A DNA stretch of 47,509 nucleotides from an uncultured Acinetobacter sp. (GTDB lineage: Bacteria > Pseudomonadota > Gammaproteobacteria > Pseudomonadales > Moraxellaceae). Under the pieces are notes generated by a model. It was not told the origin of the DNA, made no database searches, and was given only the letters and a program-made list of their open reading frames with translations. Made by a program: the position numbers and the translations under genes. The stretch lies in the NCBI GenBank assembly GCA_947627655.1, contig CANQWW010000002.1:1-47509 (forward strand). Direction: 5' to 3'. How positions within the stretch are numbered: position 1 is the stretch's first letter; each line of letters starts with the position of its first letter. Shown piece by piece: positions 1 to 11,112 of this stretch.

Positions 1-2
1 GC

Positions 3-389
3 CGCTGTATACAGCAGGCCTTAAACGATGCACAAGTAGAGGCTGCTCAGATTGAGTATGTGAATGCGCATGGTACCTCTACCGATCAGGGGGATGTCGC
101 AGAATCCCAAGCTACTTTAAGGATTTTGGGTCGCAAACCGATCAGCTCCTTAAAAAGCTATTTTGGGCATACCTTGGGAGCCTGTGGTGCAATTGAAGCC
201 TGGCTGAGTATTGAAATGATGCAGCGTCAGCAATTTGTACCGACTTTAAATCTGGACCATATTGATCCGGCTTGTGCAGAACTGGATTATATTCGCGGGC
301 AAATACGACCGATGTCAGCCAAGATGATCATGAGTAATAATTTTGCTTTCGGTGGGATCAATACTTCCTTAATCTTTAAAAAAATCTAA
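3..389 (+). CDS. Beta-ketoacyl-ACP synthase, C-terminal part (5' truncated by window edge)
   Basis: Frame is open from base 3 through the listed ORF; RCIQQALNDAQVEAAQIEYVNAHGTST..., SYFGHTLGACGAIE and NNFAFGGINTSLIF are typical thiolase-fold KAS active-site motifs (His regions). Confidence 0.9.
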   Translation, partial: RCIQQALNDAQVEAAQIEYVNAHGTSTDQGDVAESQATLRILGRKPISSLKSYFGHTLGACGAIEAWLSIEMMQRQQFVPTLNLDHIDPACAELDYIRGQIRPMSAKMIMSNNFAFGGINTSLIFKKI

Positions 390-419
390 TGACACGCAGG
401 TATAATTTCAGAGGGTAAT

Positions 420-824
420 ATGCAAGTGAAAAACGGATTCCTGATGCTAGCAGTCGTAGCAGGAATGGGGCTAACAGCATGTAGTACGGTGAAAATTTCT
501 GACTATCCACAGCGTCAGTTTACTGTGCCTGCACAGGCCTCTACAGCAGATGTGCAAAAGCAGATTAAGCAGGCGGTTGCTCAGCAAGCACGAGCTGGCT
601 GGGTGGTGGAACAGGCAGATAATAGCCGTGTGGTGGCAGGGATTAACCGTCGCAGCCATTATCTACAGGTGAGCTATCTGATCAATGCTCAGCAGGTATC
701 TTCACACATTAGCGGCAGTCGTCATCTCGATCAAAAAGGTAATAAGATTCATAAAAATGCCATGGCTTGGAAAATGCGTCTGGACAATGCGGTATTTTCA
801 CAGCTCAGCACCACATTCAATTAA
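420..824 (+). CDS. Small putative lipoprotein
   Basis: Signal peptide with lipobox-like LTAC (MGLTACST); ORF 134 aa. Confidence 0.75.
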   Translation: MQVKNGFLMLAVVAGMGLTACSTVKISDYPQRQFTVPAQASTADVQKQIKQAVAQQARAGWVVEQADNSRVVAGINRRSHYLQVSYLINAQQVSSHISGSRHLDQKGNKIHKNAMAWKMRLDNAVFSQLSTTFN

Positions 825-843
825 TTTTTTAGAGGATAATCAC

Positions 844-1278
844 ATGACTATGAAACAGATTCTATGTGCAGCAGTACTTGGTTTTGGGGGCATGATGACT
901 GCTCAGGCAGCAGATCAGATGCATGATTTTGATTTTCAGGATGCAGTCAAACGCGCCGTTGCTGATGGCGCGCTGGACGGTTCGGTGAAATTTTATCTGG
1001 CCGGGACCAAATCTGGTGGCCGTGTGATTGAGCGTGGCCTGGTGACCAATAAAAAAACCAACGGCTTTGCCAAGTCTGCTGAATCTTCTTGTGACCATGT
1101 GCTGCGTTCTGCGCTGATTCAGTTTGAGCGCACTGCAAAAGCGCGTGGTGCGAATGCAGTCACCAACCTGGTCAGCTTCTATAAATCCAATGAAAGCAAA
1201 AGCAGCAAGACCTATCAATGTGCCAAAGGTACAGCAATTGCTGGGGTAGCCTTGAAAGGAGATTTGGTTAAACTTTAA
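844..1278 (+). CDS. Secreted protein, conserved hypothetical (YbjQ/excinuclease-subunit-like annotation family)
   Basis: ATG at 844 with upstream GAGGAT; Sec signal peptide ending AQAA. The longer 685 start runs through the previous gene and is not favoured. Confidence 0.7.
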   Translation: MTMKQILCAAVLGFGGMMTAQAADQMHDFDFQDAVKRAVADGALDGSVKFYLAGTKSGGRVIERGLVTNKKTNGFAKSAESSCDHVLRSALIQFERTAKARGANAVTNLVSFYKSNESKSSKTYQCAKGTAIAGVALKGDLVKL

Positions 1279-1295
1279 GTGGGTTTTTCCAGGTC

Positions 1296-1326
1296 AAAGC
1301 CTGCCATTTATGGGTGGGCTTTTTTA
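1296..1326 (+). terminator. Rho-independent terminator
   Basis: AAAGCCTGCC-atttat-GGGTGGGCTTTTTT. Confidence 0.6.
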
Positions 1327-1358
1327 TTGTAAGGTGCTAAGCGTGCTGGATAAAATGA

Positions 1359-2027
1359 ATGGACCTGATGGCGATGAGTACCACTGAATTATTTGAACGT
1401 CGACGGGACAATCTGAGTCGGATTATCGATCAATGGATTGCCAGTCAGCGGTTTAAAACGGGAAAAGAAATCTGCGAATATTATGGCTTGTCCGCCGCGT
1501 ATGTGGCTCAGTTACTCAACAGCAAGCGTCAGATCGGGGAGAAAGCTGCACGAGCGTTGGAACAGCAACTGGGTCTAGACGTCTTAAGTCTGGATCAGCC
1601 AGAAACTCGACAGATGCTACAGCTCGACAGCGCTGAGACGCTGCATTTATATGCTATGCAGTTGGTGGAACAAGAGTTATTTCGTTTCAAAGTGCTTGAA
1701 GCCGTTCATCATCAGATACAGCCCACGATTCAGTTACAGCCAAATCACTATGCGCTGCAAATCAGCAGTGACGTCTATGCGCCTATACTTAAATCGGGTT
1801 GGTGGCTGTGGTGTGACCGCCAACGACGGCCTCAGCCAGCCGATCTGCTCTGTATACAGCTCGTCAATGAATTATGTTTGGTTTTAGAATTACAGGCAGA
1901 AACTGAGCAAGCGTTGCATTGCCAAAGTCTGGATGCTAAACGTCAGATTTGCTTTCATAAACAGGACATTCAGCAGGCAGATGTGGTGATGGCGATTTTA
2001 CATCCTGAACAGATTCAAGCGACATAA
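1359..2027 (+). CDS. Helix-turn-helix transcriptional regulator with C-terminal peptidase S24/CI-like region
   Basis: N-terminal GKEICEYYGLSAAYVAQLLNSKRQIGEKAARALEQQLGL is an XRE-like HTH; start may be an internal ATG (1368/1374). Confidence 0.7.
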   Translation: MDLMAMSTTELFERRRDNLSRIIDQWIASQRFKTGKEICEYYGLSAAYVAQLLNSKRQIGEKAARALEQQLGLDVLSLDQPETRQMLQLDSAETLHLYAMQLVEQELFRFKVLEAVHHQIQPTIQLQPNHYALQISSDVYAPILKSGWWLWCDRQRRPQPADLLCIQLVNELCLVLELQAETEQALHCQSLDAKRQICFHKQDIQQADVVMAILHPEQIQAT

Positions 2028-2051
2028 AAAGCCCATCCGAAGATGGGCTTT
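2028..2051. terminator. Bidirectional terminator between convergent genes
   Basis: AAAGCCCATC-cgaa-GATGGGCTTT perfect 10-bp stem. Confidence 0.7.
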
Positions 2052-2078
2052 GTGCGAGATGATCAGGAAAAAACCAAA

Positions 2079-3050
2079 TTATGGAATTTCGTTCTCTTCT
2101 TCAAATTCAGGTTTGACCTGAACAATAAAGTCCTGACGGTTCAGACCACGCCATAGTGCGAATGCAGTACCGATATAAATCGAAGAATAGGTACCCACAA
2201 AAACACCAATACACATCGCCACCGAGAACCATTTCAGACCTGCGCCGCCCATGATCATCATGGCAACCACAACCAGTAACAAGGTCATCGAGGTATGAAT
2301 GGTACGACGTAAGGTTTCGGTCAAGGCAATATTGACGATTTCCAGCGGCTCAGCACCGCGAATTTTACGGAAGTTCTCACGAATACGGTCAGAAACCACG
2401 ATGTTATCGTTCAGCGAGAAACCGATAATCGCCAGTAGGGCAGCAAGCACAGTCAGGTCAAATGGCCACTGCATCAGGGCAAAGATACCCAGCGTCACGA
2501 TGATATCGTGGAACAATGACATGACCGCACCCATTGCCAGCTTGAACTCGAAGCGGATGGTGACATAGACCAGCATCAGCAGCAGGGCCAAAGCAACAGC
2601 ACCCGCTGAACGCGTATAGAGCTCATTCCCTACCTGGCCACCGACCACATCGACTTTTGGTACTTCTGCCGCATTATTTGGCAGCTGTACGGCGCTGGTA
2701 ATCATTTTGGTCAGATCTTCTGCTTCGATCTCTTCTTGAACCGGCATACGCACCATCAGGTCACGTTCCGAGCCCAGCGTCTGCACCACCGCATCGTTAA
2801 ACCCGGCACTGCTCAGCGCCTGGCTGACATCGGAGGGTTTTACCGGATTGATATAGTTCAGTTCTGCCGAAATACCACCAGTAAAGTCCAGACCTAGGTT
2901 CAGACCTTTGGTAGCAATAAAGAAGATACTGGCTACGGTCAGGAAAATGGAAAGCAATGCCGCAGGCAAAGCAATTTTCATGAACGGGATGATACGCTCG
3001 TTATCCGGGCGACCGTACTGTTTTGAATTCGGTTGAGTATTCTCAGTCAT
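2079..3050 (-). CDS. secF: Protein translocase subunit SecF
   Basis: GLDFTGGIS, RFEFKLAMGAVMSLFHDIIVTLG, adjacent to secD/yajC. Confidence 0.96.
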   Translation of the reverse strand: MTENTQPNSKQYGRPDNERIIPFMKIALPAALLSIFLTVASIFFIATKGLNLGLDFTGGISAELNYINPVKPSDVSQALSSAGFNDAVVQTLGSERDLMVRMPVQEEIEAEDLTKMITSAVQLPNNAAEVPKVDVVGGQVGNELYTRSAGAVALALLLMLVYVTIRFEFKLAMGAVMSLFHDIIVTLGIFALMQWPFDLTVLAALLAIIGFSLNDNIVVSDRIRENFRKIRGAEPLEIVNIALTETLRRTIHTSMTLLLVVVAMMIMGGAGLKWFSVAMCIGVFVGTYSSIYIGTAFALWRGLNRQDFIVQVKPEFEEENEIP

Positions 3051-3061
3051 CAGTGATCTCC

Positions 3062-4960
3062 TTAAATGCTCAACTTTTTCAGGTTACGCTTTTTGCCATA
3101 AATGATCTGTACAATCGCGCGGGTTACTGTAATTGCAGTAAACATCGAACAGATAATACCAATCATCAGGGTGACGGCGAAACCTTTAATCGGACCAGTA
3201 CCAATAGCGAACAGGATGAACGCAACCAGGAACGTGGTTAAGTTCGAGTCGAAAATGGTGTTATACGCCCGATCATAACCGGCCACAATCGCCTGTTTCG
3301 GCGAGGCACCCCATTTCATTTCTTCACGTATCCGCTCACAGATCAGGACGTTGGCATCGACCGCCATACCAATGGTGATTACGATACCCGCAATACCCGG
3401 CAGGGTGAGGGAGGCACCAATCCATGACATCACTGTCAGGATCATGGCCAAGTTAAACACCAGCGCGAAGTTGGCAATCACACCAAACAGGCGGAAGAAC
3501 ACCACCATCCAGATCGCCACCAGAATGAAGCCGATTTGAGTAGAAAGCACACCTTTGTCGATGTTTTCCTGACCCAGACTAGGGCCAATTACACGTTCTT
3601 CAACGAAGTACATTGGCGCAGCCAGCGCACCGGCACGTAACATCAGCGCAAGTTCAGACGCTTCTTGTGGTGAGTCCAGACCGGTAATACGGAACTGAGA
3701 ACCCAAGACCGCCTGAATCGTTGCCGCATTAATCACGACAGATTCGGTATAAGGCGTACGTACTTCTGTTTGCTGACCTGTGGCAGGATCTTCAACATAG
3801 CTGATCTTCTGTTTGTTCTCGATGAACAGTACCGCCATACGTTTGCCGACCGCATTACGTGTCGCATCCGCCATCAGCTTACCGCCAGCGCTGTCCAAAG
3901 TAATATTTACTTCAGCACCACCCGTGTCCTGGCTAAAGCCCGAAGAGGCATTCTGAACACGTTCACCGGTCAGGATACGGGTACGGTTCAGCAATAACTG
4001 ACGACCGCTATCCAGAGATTCATAAGCAAAAGCTTCTGTACCTGGTGGGAGGGTGCCTGTGGCCTGACCGGTATATGGATCGATGTACTGGTCATTCAGG
4101 TCAGACACCAGACGGAATTCCAGGTTCGCAGTACGACCGAGGACACGTTTCGCTTCTGCAGTATCCTGGACACCTGGCAATTCAACCACGATACGGTTGC
4201 TGCCTTGGGTCTGTACCAGTGCTTCAGCCACACCTAACTCGTTAATACGGTTACGCAGGGTGGTCAAGTTCTGGTTGACTGCATAGCTTTCAATTTCCTG
4301 CTTACGCGTATCGGCATAGGTCAGACGCAAGGTAGAGCCGGCATTGGTTGCAACCGCCTGCTGGGTAAACTCATTGCCATTACGGCGCAGGAAGTCCATC
4401 ACTGCTGAACGGTCATCATTATTGGCAAATTGCAGGGTAATGGTGTTGTTGTTCAGGGACAGGCTGTTAAATTTTAATTTGTTGTCACGCAATTGACGAC
4501 GTAGGTCAGTTGCAGAGGTTTCCATCCGCTGGGCAATGGCCTTGTCCATATCCACTTCCAGCAGGAAGTGAACACCACCACGTAAATCCAGACCTAGCTT
4601 CATTGGTTTAGCACCAATTTTTTGTAGCCATTCTGGAGTTGTCGGTGCAAGGTTCAATGCCACCACATAACCGTCACCTAAGCCGCGGCGTAATGCCTCT
4701 TTGGCTTTCAGCTGGGCTTCACTGCTATCTACGCGCAGCAGGGCGGCATTGTTGCTAAAGCTGTTGTCATGTGTAGCGATATTTTCAGTTTCTAAAATCT
4801 GCTCTGCTTTTTGTACGATGCTTGCATCAATTTGAGTGCCAGCGGTGGCACCCGAAATCTGTACGGCAGGTTCATCTGGATACAAACTAGGCAGGGCATA
4901 TAAGGTACTGATCACCAGGACAACCAGGATCAGTACATATTTCCATGCTGGGTAACGCAT
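3062..4960 (-). CDS. secD: Protein translocase subunit SecD
   Basis: MRYPAWKYVLILVVL...; LGLDLRGGVHFLLEVD; the upstream GTG start at 4999 in the ORF track lies inside a hairpin and is less likely. Confidence 0.96.
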   Translation of the reverse strand: MRYPAWKYVLILVVLVISTLYALPSLYPDEPAVQISGATAGTQIDASIVQKAEQILETENIATHDNSFSNNAALLRVDSSEAQLKAKEALRRGLGDGYVVALNLAPTTPEWLQKIGAKPMKLGLDLRGGVHFLLEVDMDKAIAQRMETSATDLRRQLRDNKLKFNSLSLNNNTITLQFANNDDRSAVMDFLRRNGNEFTQQAVATNAGSTLRLTYADTRKQEIESYAVNQNLTTLRNRINELGVAEALVQTQGSNRIVVELPGVQDTAEAKRVLGRTANLEFRLVSDLNDQYIDPYTGQATGTLPPGTEAFAYESLDSGRQLLLNRTRILTGERVQNASSGFSQDTGGAEVNITLDSAGGKLMADATRNAVGKRMAVLFIENKQKISYVEDPATGQQTEVRTPYTESVVINAATIQAVLGSQFRITGLDSPQEASELALMLRAGALAAPMYFVEERVIGPSLGQENIDKGVLSTQIGFILVAIWMVVFFRLFGVIANFALVFNLAMILTVMSWIGASLTLPGIAGIVITIGMAVDANVLICERIREEMKWGASPKQAIVAGYDRAYNTIFDSNLTTFLVAFILFAIGTGPIKGFAVTLMIGIICSMFTAITVTRAIVQIIYGKKRNLKKLSI

Positions 4961-4979
4961 TTGTTTTCTTCTTAAAATG

Positions 4980-5008
4980 AAAAAGTCGTGCAGGGACACG
5001 ACTTTTTT
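4980..5008 (-). terminator. Terminator-like hairpin between yajC and secD
   Basis: Minus strand: AAAAGTCGTG-tccctg-CACGACTTTTTC; lies between yajC stop and secD ATG. Confidence 0.6.
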
Positions 5009-5011
5009 TGA

Positions 5012-5341
5012 TTAAATATTATTTAAAGTACCTTCAGGGAGAACTGAAATTACACTTGAACGCTGGATTTTCACTTCCATGCCACGGTTCAGTTCAACCA
5101 CTGCAAAGTCACCTTCAATTTTGGTGATTTTGCCCATTAGGCCGCCTGCAAATACCACTTCACTGCCTACACCCAGACTTTCAATTAACGCACGGTGTTC
5201 TTTTGCACGTTTTGATTGTGGACGCCAGATCAGGAAATAGAAGATTGCGATAAAGACAGCAATCATCAAAAGGTTCGCCATCAGGCTTGGTTGTTGTGCA
5301 GCTTCTCCGGCAGCGTGAGCAGTCGAAATAAATAGGCTCAT
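5012..5341 (-). CDS. yajC: Preprotein translocase subunit YajC
   Basis: Small single-TM protein, LIWRPQSKRAKEHRALIESLGVGSEVVFAGGLMGKI; adjacent to secDF. Confidence 0.95.
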   Translation of the reverse strand: MSLFISTAHAAGEAAQQPSLMANLLMIAVFIAIFYFLIWRPQSKRAKEHRALIESLGVGSEVVFAGGLMGKITKIEGDFAVVELNRGMEVKIQRSSVISVLPEGTLNNI

Positions 5342-5441
5342 TGATTGTTTCCTAATTGAAAGTGGTTAATTAACTGAATGATAATAAATTGACTTGTTTG
5401 CAATTTACCTTGTCTTTTTCTTTAGCGCAAATGCTGAAAGC

Positions 5442-6584
<1,143 letters not shown>

Positions 6585-6809
6585 TCAAGGCGAAAAAACA
6601 GTTCGCTGATTGTTAATGCTAAAACCGGCTATTTTCCTTGATTCTGCACATAAACGCCAGCATTCGGTTTCCTGGAAGCTGTTTTATTTATGTTGTCCCG
6701 ATGAATAAAAAATGAAGATTTTCCGGTTCAGCACGCTAAAAGTTGCTATAGCGTTGCTTTAGCCCAGGCCCTAGTGTTATCTCTAGCAAAACTCCCAGAC
6801 TGTGCCGGT

Positions 6810-7376
6810 TTAAAAATTCGGACGATAGTCAAAGTTTTGGCTCACGGCCTGATCACGGAAAGGGCGCACCACTTTTTTCTGCAGCAGCATGTTGTTAATG
6901 ATATTGTGCGGAAAGATCTGGATTTGGTTATTAAACAGCTCGACATTGCGGTTATAAATACTGATCGCTGCGCCCACATTTTCATTCTGTTCTTCAATTT
7001 CATGCATGATTTTCAGATAAATTTCATTGGCTTTAAGTTCAGGATAGTTTTCGATCACCACGTTTAAGCTGCGCATTAATTCACGGTTCAGGTTTTCTAC
7101 ACGCTGTAACTGAGCAATATCCGCATCTTGCAGGTTCAGGTTCATAATATTCTGGCGCAGTTCAGTGACTTTCTCGAGCGTACCTTTTTCAAAGCTGGAA
7201 TATTGCTCGACGAGTGGCTGTAGCCCGTCAAGAATTTTAATTTTTTGCCGTTCATAGCTGGCGACATCGGACCAGGCGCGGACTGTGGCATTATAATGGC
7301 GAACAATACTGTTACGAATCAGGATAATGGCAAGAATAGCCAGTAGCGGGATAATGATAAATATAATAAATCCCAT
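6810..7376 (-). CDS. LemA family protein
   Basis: N-terminal TM then RHYNATVRAWSDVASYERQKIKILDGL; NRELMRSLNVVIENYPELKANE. Confidence 0.85.
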   Translation of the reverse strand: MGFIIFIIIPLLAILAIILIRNSIVRHYNATVRAWSDVASYERQKIKILDGLQPLVEQYSSFEKGTLEKVTELRQNIMNLNLQDADIAQLQRVENLNRELMRSLNVVIENYPELKANEIYLKIMHEIEEQNENVGAAISIYNRNVELFNNQIQIFPHNIINNMLLQKKVVRPFRDQAVSQNFDYRPNF

Positions 7377-7397
7377 AAGTTTGCCCCTTGCAAATGA

Positions 7398-8426
7398 TTA
7401 TTTTAAAAACTGAGTCAGGTCAGTGTGCAGTTGTTCTAATTCTAATAATTTAAACGTTCTCAGGTGGCCACGCAATGCAGGAATATCCTGGATATTCTGA
7501 TTTTGACTAGAGACTTGAAACAGATCATGTGGTCCGAGATAGCAGAGCATATGCTTTTCCGGATGAAACAGCAGGTCGCCCTGACGCTGTTCGAAAAAAT
7601 TCGACAAACGCATCACCATTCCCGGTGTTAGCAACTTTGCCATATGCATCGGGTCGCTGCCGTAAAATTTGAGTTTTTGATTGGTACGAATATCACTGCT
7701 ATGCCAGGGGTGAGGATAAGCAGGAGAAAATTTGCGTCTGGAAGTGCTGACCGCAAGACCGTGTAAGGCAATATCAAAGACAAAAACGCCCCACAGGTCT
7801 TTATGCACTTCCATCACTTTGACCGAGTTGCCATTTTTGTCATACACCTGAAGCTCATCAACATAATGATATTGAAAGACCAGCACCTGATGCTGTTGCC
7901 CGTTTTCATCTTCCCACACGGTACTGGCATAGCGAGTGATTTCATTACTGAGTGAGCCGCGTTCAAACAGCGGAAACAGGCGTTTTAGATGACCAATAAA
8001 ATGGAGTGGGTTAAGCGGAATAGAAATATGTTGCGGTTGCTGCTGAAAACGCAGCTGATACTTGGTGCTGAGTGCAATTTCTTCCAGATAGGCCAGCACA
8101 TCTTCCAGCGGCTGGCGATGTTCATAGCTGATATAAGCCCAGAACATCAGCAGGCAGCCCAGAAATACACAGCCTTGCATCCAGATATTACTTGGAGCAA
8201 TAAAAATGGCCAAGATGAGCAGTGCGCCAAAAGCCCCTAGCGCCAGTGGCAGATTATTTTCAAACTTTAGGGTAATTGGGCCGTTCCAGGGATGTAGAGC
8301 ATCCAGCAGCTCCTGATGCGTTTCTGCCTGTAGGCCCAATGCCCTGAGCCGAGCGATATTGTGAAACACCACTTCATTTTTCTTACGTCGAATATGAATG
8401 GAATGTTGCACTGCATCGATCGGCAT
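7398..8426 (-). CDS. Membrane protein (DUF3137-like partner of LemA)
   Basis: Two predicted TM segments, adjacent to lemA; family assignment tentative. Confidence 0.6.
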   Translation of the reverse strand: MPIDAVQHSIHIRRKKNEVVFHNIARLRALGLQAETHQELLDALHPWNGPITLKFENNLPLALGAFGALLILAIFIAPSNIWMQGCVFLGCLLMFWAYISYEHRQPLEDVLAYLEEIALSTKYQLRFQQQPQHISIPLNPLHFIGHLKRLFPLFERGSLSNEITRYASTVWEDENGQQHQVLVFQYHYVDELQVYDKNGNSVKVMEVHKDLWGVFVFDIALHGLAVSTSRRKFSPAYPHPWHSSDIRTNQKLKFYGSDPMHMAKLLTPGMVMRLSNFFEQRQGDLLFHPEKHMLCYLGPHDLFQVSSQNQNIQDIPALRGHLRTFKLLELEQLHTDLTQFLK

Positions 8427-8441
8427 AGGCGTATCCTGTAA

Positions 8442-9476
8442 TTATTTAGCCTGATCAATCAGCATGGCATCGCCATAACTGAAGAAACGGTATTTGCTGT
8501 CAACTGCATGCTTGTAGGCATTCAGAATATTGTCGCGATTCGATAAGGCTGACACCAGCATCAGCAGGGTAGATTCAGGCAAGTGGAAATTGGTAATCAG
8601 GCGATCGACGACTTTAAATTCATAACCCGGATAGATGAAAATTTGGGTATCACCGGTCCAGCTTTTTAATTCACCGCCATTGGCCTGAGCGGCACTTTCT
8701 GTGGCACGTGTTGCCGTTGTGCCGACAGCAATGACTTTGTTGCCACGTTCTTTCGTGGCTTTGATCAGCGCCATCGACTCATCCGACACCTGACACCATT
8801 CACTGTGCATGATGTGGTTTTCAATATCATTAGTACGAACTGGCAAGAAAGTACCTGCACCGACATGCAGAGTCACAAAAGTTTTTTGAATGCCTTTTTC
8901 TTTCAGCTTTTTCAGCAAGTCTTCATCGAAATGCAGGGAAGCAGTTGGCGCAGCCACGCTGGCCAGTTTGGTCGGATCATTAAACACGGTTTGATAACGG
9001 AGTGTATCGATCTCTTCTGCTTCACGGTTAAAGTAGGGCGGAATTGGCAGCGCACCGTATTTATCCAGGACATCTAAAATCGGTTGTGAGAATTCCACAA
9101 CAAACAGATTTTCATGACGGCCTTGAACGGTCACTTTGACAGCATCAGGACCAATAAACAGTTCTGCTCCGGCTTTTGGGCTGTTGCTGGCCTTAATATG
9201 ACAGTGAGCAATGAACTGATCCATCATGCGTTCCACCAGCACTTCCACCGCGCCACCCGAGGCACGTTTACCTTTTAGACGGGCTTTCATTACCTTGGTG
9301 TCGTTTAGAACCAGCAGGTCACCTTCATTCAGTAAATCTAGAATGTCAGTAAACTGATGGTCTTGATATTGACCTTCAGCATCAAGATGTAAAAGGCGGG
9401 AAGCACTACGTTGTTCAAGTGGATAGCGAGCAATCAGCTCATCAGGGAGATCAAAGCTAAAATCAGAAAGTTGCAT
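8442..9476 (-). CDS. queA: tRNA preQ1(34) S-adenosylmethionine ribosyltransferase-isomerase
   Basis: [60 protein letters not shown]. Confidence 0.97.
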   Translation of the reverse strand: MQLSDFSFDLPDELIARYPLEQRSASRLLHLDAEGQYQDHQFTDILDLLNEGDLLVLNDTKVMKARLKGKRASGGAVEVLVERMMDQFIAHCHIKASNSPKAGAELFIGPDAVKVTVQGRHENLFVVEFSQPILDVLDKYGALPIPPYFNREAEEIDTLRYQTVFNDPTKLASVAAPTASLHFDEDLLKKLKEKGIQKTFVTLHVGAGTFLPVRTNDIENHIMHSEWCQVSDESMALIKATKERGNKVIAVGTTATRATESAAQANGGELKSWTGDTQIFIYPGYEFKVVDRLITNFHLPESTLLMLVSALSNRDNILNAYKHAVDSKYRFFSYGDAMLIDQAK

Positions 9477-9602
9477 GATGATTTACGGTAATAAAAACTG
9501 GGTTTAGTATAAACTTTTTTCCTTTTTAAGGCGGGAATTGCAGCTTTATAGCGCAAAAAAATCAAATTTGTTTTAAAATTAAACAAATGCAATTATTCTG
9601 CG

Positions 9603-9630
9603 TTGACATCTGAAGTAAAGCGAGTAATAT
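9603..9630 (+). promoter_or_regulatory. Sigma70-like promoter for tRNA-Leu
   Basis: TTGACA (9603-9608), 16-bp spacer, TAATAT (9625-9630), just upstream of the tRNA. Confidence 0.7.
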
Positions 9631-9644
9631 ACCTTTCATCTACT

Positions 9645-9731
9645 CCCGAGGTGGTGAAATTGGTAGACGCGGCGGACTCAAAATCCGCTGTCAGAGATGA
9701 CGTGTCGGTTCGAGTCCGACCCTCGGGACCA
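9645..9731 (+). tRNA. tRNA-Leu (CAA anticodon), CCA encoded
   Basis: Acceptor CCCGAGG/CCTCGGG, anticodon arm GCGGA-CTCAAAA-TCCGC, long variable arm, TTCGAGT T-loop, terminal ACCA. Confidence 0.95.
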
Positions 9732-9742
9732 AAATTCTAAAG

Positions 9743-9774
9743 AACCCCAAGCATATTCAGTCTTGGGGTTTTTT
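9743..9774 (+). terminator. Rho-independent terminator after tRNA-Leu
   Basis: AACCCCAAG-catattcagt-CTTGGGGTTTTTT. Confidence 0.85.
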
Positions 9775-9854
9775 ATTGCCTGAGTTTTCTGGCTTGAGCT
9801 GTTGATTTTCTGATGCTTGGCTATTTGGGCGCTAAACCCTGTATTTTCATATAT

Positions 9855-9885
9855 AAAAAATCCCTCGATTTAAGAGGGATTTTTT
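9855..9885. terminator. Bidirectional terminator
   Basis: AAAAATCCCTC-gatttaa-GAGGGATTTTT. Confidence 0.75.
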
Positions 9886-9902
9886 ATGTTTATCTGTTCG
9901 CT

Positions 9903-10469
9903 TTAAGGCTGCGGATTGGGGGGTACCAGTTGATCCAGATCTTTATCGGACAACTGATCCAGTTCAGAAATATCAGTTTTAATTTTCCACTGTGTTTCAT
10001 CATCCACCGGGTTTGGCAGACGGGCTTCGAGCCAGTCACATACCACATCTGGTGGGAAGTCAGCATGATTGCATTGAATGACCCAAGAGAGGAAATCCTT
10101 CGCCATGCCATTCATATAGGGTGGAGGAGACACCGGCAAGAATTGAGTCGGCAAACGTTCATTTTTAGAAATATAGTTCAGCACATGACCTAATTCCTGA
10201 ACGGTTTGCCATGCCAAGGGATGATCAACATCAATCTGGAACTTAAACCACCACGCCTGTTTGCCATCAGATCCGTAGCTATCAATCAGGTTTTTTTGAA
10301 CACTTGGGACTTTACAGAAATATTCATATAAACGATCAAAACTTAAATCGGACACAATGTTGGACTCAAAACTCAGAAAATCAAAGTGTAGCATAAAGCA
10401 TGCATACAGCACCTGAGCCACTGGACAAATGTCTATTTCGCTATAGGTGATAAATCCTTGTGGTATCAC
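9903..10469 (-). CDS. Hypothetical protein
   Basis: 188-aa ORF with terminator downstream; no family recognised. Confidence 0.6.
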   Translation of the reverse strand: MIPQGFITYSEIDICPVAQVLYACFMLHFDFLSFESNIVSDLSFDRLYEYFCKVPSVQKNLIDSYGSDGKQAWWFKFQIDVDHPLAWQTVQELGHVLNYISKNERLPTQFLPVSPPPYMNGMAKDFLSWVIQCNHADFPPDVVCDWLEARLPNPVDDETQWKIKTDISELDQLSDKDLDQLVPPNPQP

Positions 10470-10537
10470 CAGATAAATTCATATTTTCTTCGTAAATTTT
10501 GTATAAAATATAGACAAACCTCATAAGGGAAGTTGCT

Positions 10538-10957
10538 ATGAAAATTATCTTGTCTGGCGCTTGTCTAGCTGTATTATTATGTGGAGCTTCTTTCCCAGTT
10601 ATAGCTGCCAATAACTGGGTGGGATATAGCAGTAAAGATCATTATAAACCTCCACAACCGCCACGTCCGAAAGCACCGCAGCAGTATTATCCGCAGCGAC
10701 CTCTGCCACCAGTGCAGCATTATCCGAATCGCCCTGTCATTCAGAATGGGGTCAGTCTGCGTTATCAGGCACCGACCACGATTTATCAAAACTCTAATAG
10801 CTATAGTTGGGTGAATGGTGATCCGAATCAAGCACAGATTGAAAGTTCACGTTATGTTTTAATCAATGACTGGCGCCGTTTGGGCCTGCCTGATCCGCCT
10901 GTGGGGATGCATTGGATTTTTGAAAATGGCCGTTATGTGTTGGTGAATCATCGCTAA
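10538..10957 (+). CDS. RcnB-family periplasmic protein
   Basis: Signal peptide; C-terminal YVLINDWRRLGLPDPPVGMHWIFENGRYVLV matches the RcnB-type motif. Confidence 0.8.
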   Translation: MKIILSGACLAVLLCGASFPVIAANNWVGYSSKDHYKPPQPPRPKAPQQYYPQRPLPPVQHYPNRPVIQNGVSLRYQAPTTIYQNSNSYSWVNGDPNQAQIESSRYVLINDWRRLGLPDPPVGMHWIFENGRYVLVNHR

Positions 10958-11083
10958 AGCTTTATCTCTTACAAGAGATAAAATCTCCTTGCTTAAGGTA
11001 AAAAAGTCCCCCTTTGCAAAAGGTGAGAAGCACTGCTTCGCAAGAGAGGGATTAAAATAAAATTGTTAAAAAATCTCCCCAAA

Positions 11084-11104
11084 CCCCTCTTTTTCCAAGA
11101 GGGG
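11084..11104. terminator. Terminator-like hairpin between convergent genes
   Basis: CCCCTCTT-tttcc-AAGAGGGG. Confidence 0.55.
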
Positions 11105-11112
11105 CTTAAAAG

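Noticed and set aside
862-1218. Minus-strand 118-aa ORF
   Set aside because: Antisense of the secreted-protein gene at 844-1278 with no recognisable features.
3351-4286. Plus-strand ORFs opposite secD
   Set aside because: Antisense to a clear essential gene; no domain signature or RBS support.
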